The notes: a model not told the origin generated them from the letters alone. Shown: positions 31,746-41,277, numbered from the stretch's first letter. The stretch: DNA of 64,000 nucleotides from Aedoeadaptatus ivorii (GCF_900638585.1 NZ_LR134523.1:1018001-1082000), one strand, 5' to 3'. Made by a program: numbers and translations.

Positions 31746-32400
31746 ATGCGTTCTTTTCGATTCCGCTTTCGCTGACTTTCCACGCCGGTACCTTCATATT
31801 CAGCTCGAACTGGCCGATGAGGAAGGAAGAGACGACCGTGGTCAAGAACGAAAAGATCAATCTCGTAAAGGGAATGTAGCTGAGGGAAAGTGCCAATACC
31901 GTAAAGTCCGTAAATAAGTAGGCTCTGGATATGGGCCAGCGGGTCTTTTTCGAAATCACCAAGGCGAGCGCATCGTCTCCGCCTGCGCAACCGCCTACGG
32001 TGACGACGATGCCACAGCCGCAGCCGATAAAGATACCACCCGCAATCGCCGCCCAAAAGGGGTAGGCGTATAGGTTCGGTAGCACCGGCCCCATTTGATC
32101 GAAGATATAATAGAATATCGCAAAAAAGATCGTCGCCAAGGACGCCTTTTTCAGGAAGGGCTTGCCCAACATCGAAAATCCCAACAGATAGCAAATGCCG
32201 TCCAGTATCGGCGATACATAGGCGAGATTCCATCCCCAAACGGTCTTCATAAACAGACCCAAACCGAGGACGCCGCCTTCGGTAATATGCGCCGGTTCGT
32301 GCACATTGATCACCCCGAAGGCCATGATCGCACATCCCAAAACAATACGTACGAGATCGCTCTTTGTAATCTCGAATTTTCTCAGCAAGTGACTGAGCAT
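31744..32400 (-). CDS. YitT/DUF161-family membrane protein
   Basis: The 218-residue protein has five or six hydrophobic segments and the YitT pattern: GCAIMAFGVINVHEPAHITEGGVLGLGLF, PILDGICYLLGFSMLGKPFLKK and GCGIVVTVGGCAGGDDALALVISKKT. The soluble C-terminal DUF2179 domain found in many relatives is absent. Function of the family is unknown. RBS TTAGGAG precedes the start. The coding region lies about 35 bases downstream of the terminator-like hairpin of the RNA candidate at 32436-32658, so its expression may depend on readthrough. Confidence 0.88.
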   Translation of the reverse strand: MLSHLLRKFEITKSDLVRIVLGCAIMAFGVINVHEPAHITEGGVLGLGLFMKTVWGWNLAYVSPILDGICYLLGFSMLGKPFLKKASLATIFFAIFYYIFDQMGPVLPNLYAYPFWAAIAGGIFIGCGCGIVVTVGGCAGGDDALALVISKKTRWPISRAYLFTDFTVLALSLSYIPFTRLIFSFLTTVVSSFLIGQFELNMKVPAWKVSESGIEKNA

Positions 32401-32433
32401 TTGTCCACTCCTAATTCTGCATTAAGAGGCAAA

Positions 32434-32454
32434 CCAAAAAAGACTGCCGTCCTT
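32434..32454 (-). terminator. Terminator-like hairpin ending the RNA candidate
   Basis: AAGGAC / GTCTTT stem (one G-U) with GGCA tetraloop (arms 32454-32449 and 32444-32439) followed by T residues on the minus strand. It lies 35 bases upstream of the YitT start, either closing a small RNA or attenuating yitT. Confidence 0.6.
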
Positions 32455-32658
32455 AGGTCTACCTAATTTCGCAATCTTATGATGGTGTCGATGCTTTTTT
32501 GTTTTGCTGATTTTTTCTTATAAAAACTCTGAGCTTCTGCATATGCTTTTCCGCCTTTCAAAGTCCCACATCAGGCACTTTACAGGCTCTTTATCGCATA
32601 AACGGCATCAGATAAAAACTACCGAGTAGGTCGGTAACCACCGTAAAACGTATCTTAC
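32436..32658 (-). ncRNA. Candidate structured RNA (about 223 nt) with its own promoter and terminator
   Basis: This stretch lacks an open frame but has successive perfect or near-perfect arms on the minus strand: CCGTAA/TTACGG (32660-32641), TACCGA/TCGGTA (32636-32620), and a compound arm GCCT...AAAGT...ACTTT...AGGC (about 32587-32553). It begins at the predicted start of a TTGAAT-17-TAAACT promoter and ends at a hairpin plus T-run. It does not match tRNA, tmRNA, RNase P, SRP, 6S or the common riboswitch cores I know (T-box, SAM, TPP, FMN, cobalamin, lysine, glycine, ykkC, c-di-AMP, c-di-GMP). In size and multi-stem layout it recalls large Firmicute RNAs such as the raiA motif; that is only a suggestion. 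Confidence 0.55.
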
Positions 32659-32664
32659 GGGTCC

Positions 32665-32693
32665 AGTTTACCACAATCTGTTTTTTTATTCAA
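32665..32693 (-). promoter_or_regulatory. Promoter of the RNA candidate/YitT unit
   Basis: TTGAAT (32693-32688), 17 bases, TAAACT (32670-32665) on the minus strand. The -35 box overlaps the stop codon of the cysteine desulfurase gene. Confidence 0.55.
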
Positions 32694-33792
32694 TACTTTT
32701 TAATACCGCAAGCGCCGTATCGATTTCTTCTTCGGTCGTAAAATACGACGGCGACAACCGGCACAGGCCGCTCTCTTTGGTATGGAGATATTCGTGCAAA
32801 AGCGGCGCACAGTGGTATCCCGAACGGGTGGCGATGTCGTGCTCTTCGAGGAGCATGGAAAGTTCCTGCGAACTCATGTCCGCTCTTCGAATACTCACCA
32901 CGGCGGTTCCCTTTTCTTCGGGATAAAACACCTCGTAGCCGTCCAGTGCGTGGATGCCGTCGAGCAGGCGCGCAAAGATCTTGTCCTTGGTTTCAAAATA
33001 GCCGTCTTGCAGTACGAAATCCATACCCGCGGCGAGGCCGGCAAAACCGTGGACATTTGCCGTTCCCGCCTCCCAACGCACGGGCTTTTCATCGGGCATG
33101 GAGGTCTTAAAGCTCTCGATGCCGCTGCCCCCTTGCTTTAAGGGCGCAAAATCCACCTCTTCGCCGTAATAAAATCCCCCGGTTCCCATGGGACCGTAGA
33201 GCGATTTATGCCCGGCAAAACAATAGACGAGTTTACGCGTATCCACGCCCGAAAAGTCGACGGGAATCTGTCCCAGCGCCTGGGCGCCGTCGACGATGAC
33301 GTACAGGTCGTGGCGATTCGCCACCTCCATAACTCGATCTATATCGGTGACGCTTCCCACCACATTGGAGGCGTGGGAGAGGACGATGGCCTCGGTTTCG
33401 GGGCGAATAAGCCCCTCGAGCTCCGAAAGGTCGGGGGCGAGGTTTTCGTTTAAGGGCAAAATGCTCATATCGCAGCCGCTGACATAGAGGGGCCGGAGGA
33501 CGGAGTTGTGTTCCATCACCGATGTGATGACGTGATCGCCCTCGCCGATTAAGCCGAAGATGGCGGCATTCAGGCTTTCGGTCACACCGCTTGTGAGGGC
33601 GATCCGCTCGTCGGTGCCCAATAGCTTCGCCGCTTTTTTGCGCACGTCTCTAAGCACCCGGTAGCTGTTCTGCGCCCAAAGGTGGCTGCCCCGGCCGGGG
33701 TTGCCGTAGCCCTTTGTCAATGCATCGTAGACCGCTTGTGCCACCGATTCGGGCTTGATGGCCGTCGTGGCGCCATTGTCGAGATAAATCAC
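32686..33792 (-). CDS. SufS/CsdB-like cysteine desulfurase-family aminotransferase class V
   Basis: The 368-residue PLP enzyme starts MIYLDNGATTAIKPE, binds PLP through Lys in CFAGHKSLYGPMGTGG (about residue 195), and has the catalytic Cys loop TRSGYHCAPLLHEYL (about residues 332-346). The RSGYHCAP form belongs to the short group II enzymes often linked to selenium or sulfur trafficking. It releases sulfane sulfur (or selenium) from cysteine (selenocysteine). Its start overlaps the stop of the DUF3343 gene by four bases, a pairing known from anaerobic Firmicutes where DUF3343 is a proposed S/Se carrier. Confidence 0.93.
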   Translation of the reverse strand: MIYLDNGATTAIKPESVAQAVYDALTKGYGNPGRGSHLWAQNSYRVLRDVRKKAAKLLGTDERIALTSGVTESLNAAIFGLIGEGDHVITSVMEHNSVLRPLYVSGCDMSILPLNENLAPDLSELEGLIRPETEAIVLSHASNVVGSVTDIDRVMEVANRHDLYVIVDGAQALGQIPVDFSGVDTRKLVYCFAGHKSLYGPMGTGGFYYGEEVDFAPLKQGGSGIESFKTSMPDEKPVRWEAGTANVHGFAGLAAGMDFVLQDGYFETKDKIFARLLDGIHALDGYEVFYPEEKGTAVVSIRRADMSSQELSMLLEEHDIATRSGYHCAPLLHEYLHTKESGLCRLSPSYFTTEEEIDTALAVLKSIE

Positions 33793-34037
33793 AATTCTTC
33801 CACCTTTCTCTGTTTGCCGATGCGCTCGTAGCGAAACGCGCCGGCGGTCGGGATGTCGTGCGACTCGATGCGCGAAAGTGCTTCCTCTGCCCGCTCTATG
33901 GGTCCGGAAAGCGCGAGTCCGCAGGATTCCTTGATCTCGGGCAGCACGGGAATAATCCGCGTGCCCAAATCTTCGGTGGCATCGAGCGCGTCGTAGACTT
34001 GTTCCTGACCGTCAAATGCGATAACGAATTGTTCCAT
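33789..34037 (-). CDS. DUF3343 putative sulfur/selenium carrier protein
   Basis: The 82-residue protein matches DUF3343: QFVIAFDGQEQVYDALDATEDLG, then PVLPEIKESCGLALSG with one conserved Cys (about residue 39) and a helical C-terminus. The fold is ferredoxin-like and the single Cys could carry a persulfide. It is wedged between the amidohydrolase gene (26-base overlap) and the cysteine desulfurase gene (4-base overlap), which argues for transfer of sulfur from the desulfurase to this protein; the final acceptor is unknown. Confidence 0.85.
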   Translation of the reverse strand: MEQFVIAFDGQEQVYDALDATEDLGTRIIPVLPEIKESCGLALSGPIERAEEALSRIESHDIPTAGAFRYERIGKQRKVEEL

Positions 34038-35190
34038 CCTCGTCGTCCTTTCTGCGGTAGACGATATTGCCGTCTACCATGGTCCATCGGGCGGTATCGA
34101 CCATCCCCTCGAACAGCGGCGCGTCGAAAGCGACGATATCGGCGTCATAGCCCGCTTCGATCTTGCCCAGCCGATGCGAAAGGTCCAATAGCCGCGCGGG
34201 ATGCACGGTAAAGGCGTCGATTACCGCCGCCTCCGATGCCCCCGCCTGAATGTAGTAGCGTCCCGCCAAGAGCAGCGTGTCCGAAGAGATTTCGGGACAG
34301 TCGGTGATGATGCCGAAGGGCACCCCAGCGTCCTCGAGCTTTTTGGCGATGTCGAAGCCGCTTCCCTTTTGTTCCAATTTGGATTCGACGCCGAAGGCGG
34401 GTCCGATAAAGACGCCCACGTCTTTCTCTTTCAGATACTCGGCGATGGCGCCGGCGCCGGTGGCGTGTTCGATGGTGTATCGCAGGTGCAGGCTTTCGCC
34501 CAATCGGATGGCGGTTACCACGTCTTCTCGACTGTGGGCGTGGAATTTGACGGCGATGCTGCGGTTCACCACGGGAATCATCGCTTCGTATACGGAATCA
34601 TAAAGATAGGGTGCCACCTCTTTGCGCTTCATATACATACGCGTAGCGAGGACCGTCTCGCGAAACAGAGAAGCGATTCCCATGCGGCTATGGGGCGCAT
34701 TGGGACCCACGATTCCTTCGTAGAGGCGTTTGGGGTTTTCGCCCAGCGCCGCCTTCATCGCCACCGGCGCCTTCACGACCATCTTGTCCACGATATTGCC
34801 ATAGGTTTTGATGACGCTCGCCTTGCCCCCGATCACATTGGCGCTTCCGGGGGTGACGCAGACCGAAGTAATCCCGATCTTTAAGGCCTTCCGAAACTGG
34901 CAATCTTCGGGATTGACCGCATCCAGCGCATCGAGCTGGGGCCGTACGGCATCGCCGATCTCATTGACATCTTTACCCATCCCTCCGCAGGTCTCACACA
35001 TGCCGATATGGCTGTGGCCGTCGATAAATCCCGGGTAGAGAAATTCCCCCGTGGCATCGATCACGTCCCAATCCTCGGAGATCTCCATGGCGCCGACCTC
35101 TTCAATTTTTGTGCCGTCGATCAACACACGCCCTTCCCGCCAGCGGCGGTACTGATAGATCTTTGCGCCGTCAATGCACTTTTTTGCCAC
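34012..35190 (-). CDS. Amidohydrolase (imidazolonepropionase-like)
   Basis: The 392-residue protein begins at a GTG preceded by AAAGGATC, and overlaps the tex stop by 20 bases. It has the metal-dependent amidohydrolase layout: IDATGEFLYPGFIDGHSHIGM (H-x-H at about residues 59-61), AVKFHAHSREDVVTAIRLGE, YTIEHATGAG, GIITDCPEISS with the metal Asp, and FTVHPARLLDLSHRLGKIEAGYDADIVAFD. The typical H-x-H, H, H, D ligands are present. Substrate cannot be assigned; relatives are annotated as imidazolonepropionase-related amidohydrolases. It continues the secA-prfB-tex operon toward the DUF3343/cysteine desulfurase pair. Confidence 0.9.
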   Translation of the reverse strand: MAKKCIDGAKIYQYRRWREGRVLIDGTKIEEVGAMEISEDWDVIDATGEFLYPGFIDGHSHIGMCETCGGMGKDVNEIGDAVRPQLDALDAVNPEDCQFRKALKIGITSVCVTPGSANVIGGKASVIKTYGNIVDKMVVKAPVAMKAALGENPKRLYEGIVGPNAPHSRMGIASLFRETVLATRMYMKRKEVAPYLYDSVYEAMIPVVNRSIAVKFHAHSREDVVTAIRLGESLHLRYTIEHATGAGAIAEYLKEKDVGVFIGPAFGVESKLEQKGSGFDIAKKLEDAGVPFGIITDCPEISSDTLLLAGRYYIQAGASEAAVIDAFTVHPARLLDLSHRLGKIEAGYDADIVAFDAPLFEGMVDTARWTMVDGNIVYRRKDDEDGTIRYRI

Positions 35191-37252
35191 GATCCTTTCC
35201 TTTCCGTCCCAGGGAGATGCGCTCCTTTTCGGGGTCCGCTTCGAGGACGATGACCTCCATGCGATCTCCCACCTGTATGCGTTTGTATATATTGTCCCCG
35301 GCGCTTTTTGTGATCTCGGTCCTGTGAAGCAGGCCGTCTTTTTTCACGCCGATGTCCAAAAACGCGCCGAAATCCACCACATTGCGCACAATGCCTTCGA
35401 GCACGAGCCCCGGCTTAAGATCGGCCATCGAAAGCGAGCTGCGCTTTAAGCTGATATGGCCGCCGTCTTCGCGGATGTCGCGCCCCGGCTTTTCGAGCTC
35501 TCTTTGAATGTCCGAAAGGGTATAGTGCCCGGCGGATGCGAGGGCTTCTTTTTCAGAAGCACTCGCTTCTTCTTTTAAGAGAATGCGCGCCAGCGGGTAG
35601 GACTCGGGGTGGACGCCGGTGGCATCCAACATCTCCTCGCCCCCTGCGATTCGCAAAAATCCCGCGGACTGCTCAAAGGCCTTGGGCCCCAAACCCTTTA
35701 CCGACTTGAGTTCGTTTCGATTGCGAAACGCGCCGTTGGTTTCCCTATATTCTACAATATTTCGGGCGAGTTTGTCGCCGATTCCCGAAACATGCGACAA
35801 AAGAGATACGGAGGCGAGATTCACATCGACCCCGACTTCGTTGACCGCGCCTTCCACGACGCCCGAGAGCCGCGTGTCCAACGCTTTTTCGTCGAGGTCG
35901 TGCTGGTACTGCCCCACGCCGATATGCCGGGGCTCGATCTTTACCAGCTCCGCCAAGGGATCCTGAAGCCTTCGCGCGATCGAGATGGCCCCGCGTATGG
36001 TCACGTCGAGATCGGGAAACTCCTCGATCCCCAGAGGCGATGCGGAATAGATGCTCGCCCCGTCTTCGTTTACGATGGCATACGAAATATCCGCGCCCTC
36101 TTCTTCGATCATCCGTCCCAAAAATTGTTCGGTCTCGTAGCTCGCCGTGCCCGATCCCACCGCGATCACTTCGACGCCGTGCCGTGCGATCAGCCGCATC
36201 AGGGTATCGGCGGAGCGGCGATAGTCGGAGCGGGGCGGCGTGGGATAGATCACCGCCTGATCGAGATAGCGGCCGTTTTCGTCCACCACCGCCACCTTAC
36301 AGCCGGTTCGGTTGCCGGGGTCGATCCCCAGCACCACCCGGTGCCCCAAGGGCGGGGTCATCAACAGGGGCTTTAGATTTTTCGCAAAGACTTCGATGGC
36401 ATCTTCCCGCGCGCTCTCTCTGAGTTCGCGGCGAATCTCCCGCTCCAAAGAGGGAAAGAGCAGCCGCTTTAAGGCGTCTTCGGCGATGCGTTCAAACGAC
36501 TGCTTTTTGTCCGCCGGCGGCTTGATCACCTGCGCGATGATCGAACCCATCATCTCCTCGTCCGCCTCGATCTTTATCGAAAGCGCGTCGTTCGCCTCGC
36601 CCCGGCCCAAGGCGAGTACGTGGTGGCCCTTGAGGCGGCGGAGTTTGAGCGAAAAGTCTTCATACATTTCGTATTTCCCATCGGGCGTCTTTCCGGCCGC
36701 GGACGTCAAAGAGGCGCTGCGGCGCAGATACTTCTTGAGTACATTCCGCACGGTCGGATCGTTTTGGATCTCCTCGGCGACGATATCCATCACGCCGCTT
36801 CGTGCCTCCTCTGTATCGCCGTCGAAGGCAGAGAGGGCTTCTTCGAAGGCGGCCATCGGGCGATCCGACATAAATTCTTCCGCCAAGGGACCGTATCCCG
36901 CCTCTCGTGCGGCGGTGGCCCGTGTACGCCGCTTGGGCTTATAGGGGCGGTATAGGTCTTCCAGTGTGGCGGCATCTTCTGCCGATTCCACCGCCTGTTT
37001 CAGCGCGGGGGTGAGCTTTCCCTGCTCGGAAACGGTCCTTAAGATCGTATCCTTTCGCGCCGCAAGCTTTTCCAACTCGCCCTTTCGCGCCTCAAATTTT
37101 CGCAGGGTCGCATCGCCCATATCGCCGGTGCGTTCCTTTCGGTAGCGGGCGATAAAGGGCACGGTATTGCCTTCGTCCAACAGTTGTAAGATGTCCTTGG
37201 CGACGTCTTCGCCGATGTGAAATTCCCTCGCAAGGGCATTCGAAAGTTCCAT
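35171..37252 (-). CDS. tex: Transcription accessory protein Tex (YqgF/HhH/S1 RNA-binding)
   Basis: The start is ATG 37252 after GGAGGAAGA. The 693-residue protein has an N-terminal helical region (NTVPFIARYRKERTGDM), a YqgF RNase H-like domain (VVLGIDPGNRTGCKVAVVDENG, about 325), two helix-hairpin-helix segments (GIGDKLARNIVEYRETNGAF, VKGLGPKAFEQSAGFLRI) and a C-terminal S1 domain (GLVLEGIVRNVVDFGAFLDIG). Tex binds nucleic acid and influences transcription and stress tolerance. It follows prfB, from which a modest hairpin separates it. Confidence 0.95.
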   Translation of the reverse strand: MELSNALAREFHIGEDVAKDILQLLDEGNTVPFIARYRKERTGDMGDATLRKFEARKGELEKLAARKDTILRTVSEQGKLTPALKQAVESAEDAATLEDLYRPYKPKRRTRATAAREAGYGPLAEEFMSDRPMAAFEEALSAFDGDTEEARSGVMDIVAEEIQNDPTVRNVLKKYLRRSASLTSAAGKTPDGKYEMYEDFSLKLRRLKGHHVLALGRGEANDALSIKIEADEEMMGSIIAQVIKPPADKKQSFERIAEDALKRLLFPSLEREIRRELRESAREDAIEVFAKNLKPLLMTPPLGHRVVLGIDPGNRTGCKVAVVDENGRYLDQAVIYPTPPRSDYRRSADTLMRLIARHGVEVIAVGSGTASYETEQFLGRMIEEEGADISYAIVNEDGASIYSASPLGIEEFPDLDVTIRGAISIARRLQDPLAELVKIEPRHIGVGQYQHDLDEKALDTRLSGVVEGAVNEVGVDVNLASVSLLSHVSGIGDKLARNIVEYRETNGAFRNRNELKSVKGLGPKAFEQSAGFLRIAGGEEMLDATGVHPESYPLARILLKEEASASEKEALASAGHYTLSDIQRELEKPGRDIREDGGHISLKRSSLSMADLKPGLVLEGIVRNVVDFGAFLDIGVKKDGLLHRTEITKSAGDNIYKRIQVGDRMEVIVLEADPEKERISLGRKGKDRGKKVH

Positions 37253-37265
37253 TCTTCCTCCATGA

Positions 37266-37291
37266 AGAAAAGAGAGGACGCGCCTCTCTTT
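37266..37291 (-). terminator. Partial terminator between prfB and tex
   Basis: AAAGAGAGG / CCTCTCTTT perfect stem (37269-37277, 37283-37291) with a weak T tract (TTTCTTC) on the minus strand. The tex RBS follows at once, so some readthrough is likely. Confidence 0.55.
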
Positions 37292-37305
37292 GTTCGTCGT
37301 TGTCT

Positions 37306-38412
37306 TTACTTTGCGTGTGCCTCTAAAAAGGCGTTGATAAAGGGGTCCAAATCGCCGTCCATAACGCGGTTGACATCCCCCATTTCCTCTCCCGTGCGGT
37401 GGTCTTTTACCATCGTGTAGGGGTGGAATACATACGAGCGGATCTGCGAACCCCAAGCGATCTGGGAATAGTTGCCGGCGAGGTCCTCGATCTTTTCTTT
37501 TTGTTCTTCTTCTTTCAGCGCCACGAGTTTGGCGGTGAGCATCTTCATCGCCTGTTCGCGGTTTTGAATCTGGCTGCGCTCGTTCTGGCATTGCACCACG
37601 ATCCCCGTGGGGATGTGGGTAATGCGCACGGCGGAGTCGGTGGTGTTTACGTGTTGGCCGCCGGCGCCGCTGGAGCGGTAGGTGTCGATCTTCAAATCTT
37701 CCTGGTTGATCTCCACTTCCATATCGTCGTCGAGCTCGGGGTAGACGTCCACCGAGGTAAAGCTCGTATGGCGCTTTTTCGCCGCGTCAAAGGGCGAGAT
37801 CCGCACCAGGCGGTGTACGCCCTTTTCGGCCTTCAGATACCCGTAGGCGTGGGGCCCGGAGATCGAAAGCGTGGCAGATTTGATGCCCGCCTCGTCTTCT
37901 TTTAACACGTCGAGCACTTCGACGCCGTAACCGTGCTGTTCAGCGTAGCGCGTATACATCCGGAGCAACATTCCCGCCCAATCCTGGGCCTCGGTGCCGC
38001 CGGCGCCCGCGTGGATGGAAAGAATGACGTCGTTGTCGTCGTACTCCCCGTTTAGGAGCGTCTCGAGTTTAAAAATGCGCGCCTTTTCTTCGATGCCGTC
38101 CAGGCTCTCTTTAAACTGATCGTAGAAGCTAAAGTCTTCCTCTTCCTGCATCAGATCCAAGAGCACCGATGCCTCTTCGATCGCCTCCATCAGTTCGTCG
38201 TACTTGTCCGTGCGAGACTTAATGGCGTTTTGTTGGCGGATCACCTTCTGCGCCGCCGCGCTGTCGTCCCAAAAGCCCGGCTCCATCGTCTTTTCCGTTA
38301 AGGCGGCGTATTCGGTTTTTAATTCGTCTATACGCAGACTCTTCGCCAATCGGTGGACGAGTTCTTCCACATCTTCCAATCGTCCCCGATCCAAAAATAA
38401 ATTTTGTTCCAT
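37306..38412 (-). CDS. prfB: Peptide chain release factor 2
   Basis: The 368-residue RF2 has the N-terminal helical domain (PGFWDDSAAAQKVIRQQNAI), HAGAGGTEAQDWAGMLLRMY, a stop-codon loop region (VHRLVRISPFDAAKKRHTSF) and the catalytic GGQ in YRSSGAGGQHVNTTDSAV (about residue 250). It releases chains at UGA and UAA. Unlike most prfB genes it is open from its first ATG with no CTTTGA programmed frameshift site in the early codons (the site would fall near LAKSLRID), so UGA-level autoregulation appears lost. It lies 18 bases after secA, the conserved secA-prfB pair. Confidence 0.96.
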   Translation of the reverse strand: MEQNLFLDRGRLEDVEELVHRLAKSLRIDELKTEYAALTEKTMEPGFWDDSAAAQKVIRQQNAIKSRTDKYDELMEAIEEASVLLDLMQEEEDFSFYDQFKESLDGIEEKARIFKLETLLNGEYDDNDVILSIHAGAGGTEAQDWAGMLLRMYTRYAEQHGYGVEVLDVLKEDEAGIKSATLSISGPHAYGYLKAEKGVHRLVRISPFDAAKKRHTSFTSVDVYPELDDDMEVEINQEDLKIDTYRSSGAGGQHVNTTDSAVRITHIPTGIVVQCQNERSQIQNREQAMKMLTAKLVALKEEEQKEKIEDLAGNYSQIAWGSQIRSYVFHPYTMVKDHRTGEEMGDVNRVMDGDLDPFINAFLEAHAK

Positions 38413-38430
38413 GGGATCCTTTCTCGCTCT

Positions 38431-41169
38431 CTATGCGTTTTTGCCGTGGCAGTTCTTATATTTTTTGCCGCTGCCGCAGGGGCAGGGATCGTTTCTGCCG
38501 ATTTTCTTCGTCTGTCTGCGTACGGGTTCTTGCACGCCGGAATCGGGATTGACGGTCTTGACTTCCTGTGCGACCTGTTTTCTTTCCATCTTTTCCGGGT
38601 TTTCCACGTGGAAGAGGAGGCGTACGGTTTCTTCGCGAATGCTTTCGTTCATGGCCTCAAACATATCGAAGCCTTCGTTTTGGTAGGCGCGAACCGGGTC
38701 GATCTGGCCGACGGCTCTGAGCCCGATACCTTGGCGCAGCTGGTCCATCGCGTCGATGTGGTCCATCCACTTTTGGTCCACGACGCGCAAAAGAATGACC
38801 CGTTCCACTTCGCGGAAGGCCTCGGCGCCGAATTCTTCTTCTTTTTCGGCATACTTCTTCTTCGCCTCTTCGCGAATAAAGCGCTTCAGTTCGTCGGCGT
38901 CCGATTCGGTATGTCCGTCGAGGAAATCTTCGTCAAAGCCGAAGGTATTGCGGGCAAAGAGATAAATGCCCTCGTAGTCGACGTATTTTTGGTGCTTGTC
39001 GTCGAGCTTTACATTGAAGTCTACGGTGTCGTCGATCAAATCCCGTGCCATGGCGGCGATGTCTTCTTTCAGATCGCCTCCTTCGAGCACTTTCTTTCTC
39101 TCGGCGTAGATGACTTCCCGCTGTTTGTTCATCACGTCGTCGTATTGGAGAACGTGTTTACGAATGCTGAAGTTGTTGCCTTCGACCTTGCGCTGTGCGG
39201 ATTCGATCAAGCGGGTCAAGATCTTGTGTTCGATGGGCTCGTCTTCCGGCGCATCGATGCCTTCCATGACATTCTTAAAGCGATCGCCCGCAAAGAGGCG
39301 GATCAACTCGTCGTCGGCGGAAATATAGAACTTGGTGCTACCGCGGTCGCCTTGCCGTCCGGAACGACCTCGCAGCTGGTTGTCGATGCGGCGGGATTCG
39401 TGGCGTTCGGTGCCGATAATGTGTAGACCGCCCGCCTCGATGACCTGTTCCTTTTCCTTGTCGGTTTCCTGTTTGTATTCGTCGCGCAGCGCTTCAAAAC
39501 GCGCGCGGGCATCGATAATGTTTTTGTCGTCGGTATCGAAGTGGCTGTCCGCCGCCTGAATCATATCGTCTTCAAAGCCCTCTTTTGCCATAGACTGCTT
39601 GGCCATAAAGTCGGGGTTTCCGCCCAAGACGATGTCGGTACCACGACCTGCCATATTGGTCGCGATGGTCACCGCGCCAAAGCGGCCCGCCTGGGCGACG
39701 ATTTCGGATTCTTGTTTGTGGCGCTTGGCATTCAAAACCTTGTGCGAAATGCCCTTGCGCTTCAGATAGGCAGAGAGCTTTTCCGAGTTTTCGATCGAAA
39801 CCGTACCCACCAGAATCGGCTGCCCCTTTTCGTGGCGCGCGCGAATGTCCTCGGTAACGGCGCGGAATTTCGCTTCTTCGGAACGATAGATCGCATCGTC
39901 TTCGTCCTTACGGATCACTTCTTTATTGGTGGGGATTTCCACCACGTCGATATTGTAGATTTCGCGGAACTCCGATTCCTCGGTCATCGCCGTACCGGTC
40001 ATACCCGCGAGTTTGGTATACATGCGGAAGAAGTTTTGGAAGGTAATGGTCGCGAGCGTCTTCGATTCCGCCTTGACCTCGATCCCTTCTTTCGCCTCGA
40101 TGGCTTGGTGCAGCCCTTCGGAGTACCGGCGTCCGTACATTAGACGACCGGTAAATTCGTCGACGATAATAATCTCGCCGTCTTCGACGACATAGTCGAT
40201 GTCCAGATGCATGGTGCCCTTCGCCTTGAGCGCCTGGTGAATGTGGTGCAAAAGCTCGGTGTTGTCGGGGTCCGTCAAATTATCGATCCCGAAGTACTGT
40301 TCCGCCTTTGCCGTCCCCTTATCGGAAAGGGTCGCGGTCTTTTGCTTTTCGTCTATCACATAGTCCACGTCTTCCTCGCGGAACTCGCGGTTAAAGCGGT
40401 CCTGTTGTTCTTCGGACTGGTCCTTCACCCGATAGCTCAGGGTATCGACGAAATTCTTGGCGCGGATATACAGATCCGTGGATTCGTCCCCTTGGCCCGA
40501 TATAATCAACGGCGTACGCGCTTCGTCGATCAAAATCGAGTCCACCTCGTCGACGATACAGAAGAATAGATCGCGCTGTACCTGATTTTCCTTATAGACC
40601 ACCATATTGTCCCGGAGGTAGTCGAATCCGAATTCGTTATTGGTCCCGTAGGTGATGTCCGCATTGTAGGCGGCTTTTCGCTCTTCGGAACTCATATCGT
40701 GCAGAATACAGTCCACGGTCAGGCCCAAGAAACTATAGACCTTACCCATCCACTGCTTATCCCGCTCCGCCAGATAGTCGTTGACAGTAACCACGTGGGT
40801 TCCCTTGCCCGCCAGGGCATTTAAGTACGCGGGCAGCGTCGCCACCAGGGTCTTCCCTTCCCCGGTCTTCATCTCGGCGATACGGCCTTGGTGGAGGATG
40901 ATTCCCCCGAGGATCTGTACCGGGAAGTGTTTCATGCCCAGCACGCGATCGGCGGCTTCGCGCACGACGGCAAATGCCTCGGGCAGAATGTCGTCGAGGC
41001 TTTCGCCATCGCTTACGCGGTCTTTAAATTCTTTTGTCTTTGCCTGTAAGGCTTCGTCGCTCAATGCTTGCATTTCGGTATCCAGGGCGAGGACCTTTTC
41101 CATAATGGGACGGATTTTCTTGATCTCCCGCTCGGAATACGTGCCGAATATTTTATCTAATAGAGACAT
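38431..41169 (-). CDS. secA: Preprotein translocase ATPase
   Basis: The 912-residue motor has Walker [18 protein letters not shown] (about residue 100), the DEAD-type [76 protein letters not shown] and a C-terminal SecB/zinc tail [19 protein letters not shown]. It drives secretory proteins through SecYEG. The ATG at 41169 matches family starts ([10 protein letters not shown]), but a GTG three codons upstream (41178) has better RBS spacing to AAAGGA. It heads a long operon into prfB, tex, the amidohydrolase, DUF3343 and the cysteine desulfurase. Confidence 0.97.
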   Translation of the reverse strand: MSLLDKIFGTYSEREIKKIRPIMEKVLALDTEMQALSDEALQAKTKEFKDRVSDGESLDDILPEAFAVVREAADRVLGMKHFPVQILGGIILHQGRIAEMKTGEGKTLVATLPAYLNALAGKGTHVVTVNDYLAERDKQWMGKVYSFLGLTVDCILHDMSSEERKAAYNADITYGTNNEFGFDYLRDNMVVYKENQVQRDLFFCIVDEVDSILIDEARTPLIISGQGDESTDLYIRAKNFVDTLSYRVKDQSEEQQDRFNREFREEDVDYVIDEKQKTATLSDKGTAKAEQYFGIDNLTDPDNTELLHHIHQALKAKGTMHLDIDYVVEDGEIIIVDEFTGRLMYGRRYSEGLHQAIEAKEGIEVKAESKTLATITFQNFFRMYTKLAGMTGTAMTEESEFREIYNIDVVEIPTNKEVIRKDEDDAIYRSEEAKFRAVTEDIRARHEKGQPILVGTVSIENSEKLSAYLKRKGISHKVLNAKRHKQESEIVAQAGRFGAVTIATNMAGRGTDIVLGGNPDFMAKQSMAKEGFEDDMIQAADSHFDTDDKNIIDARARFEALRDEYKQETDKEKEQVIEAGGLHIIGTERHESRRIDNQLRGRSGRQGDRGSTKFYISADDELIRLFAGDRFKNVMEGIDAPEDEPIEHKILTRLIESAQRKVEGNNFSIRKHVLQYDDVMNKQREVIYAERKKVLEGGDLKEDIAAMARDLIDDTVDFNVKLDDKHQKYVDYEGIYLFARNTFGFDEDFLDGHTESDADELKRFIREEAKKKYAEKEEEFGAEAFREVERVILLRVVDQKWMDHIDAMDQLRQGIGLRAVGQIDPVRAYQNEGFDMFEAMNESIREETVRLLFHVENPEKMERKQVAQEVKTVNPDSGVQEPVRRQTKKIGRNDPCPCGSGKKYKNCHGKNA

Positions 41170-41201
41170 AATGATCACACATTTCCTTTCACTAACATAA
41201 T

Positions 41202-41230
41202 ATTTTATCAAATCGCATTTTCTACTGCAA
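41202..41230 (-). promoter_or_regulatory. Promoter of secA
   Basis: TTGCAG (41230-41225), 17 bases, TAAAAT (41207-41202) on the minus strand. Confidence 0.45.
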
Positions 41231-41277
41231 TCAACCGCGATGATTTCACAAATATAACACGAGAACGACAGACAAAA

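Noticed and set aside
35609-36376. 255-codon plus-strand frame opposite tex
   Set aside because: Shadow of the Tex YqgF/S1 region; no RBS and no protein features.
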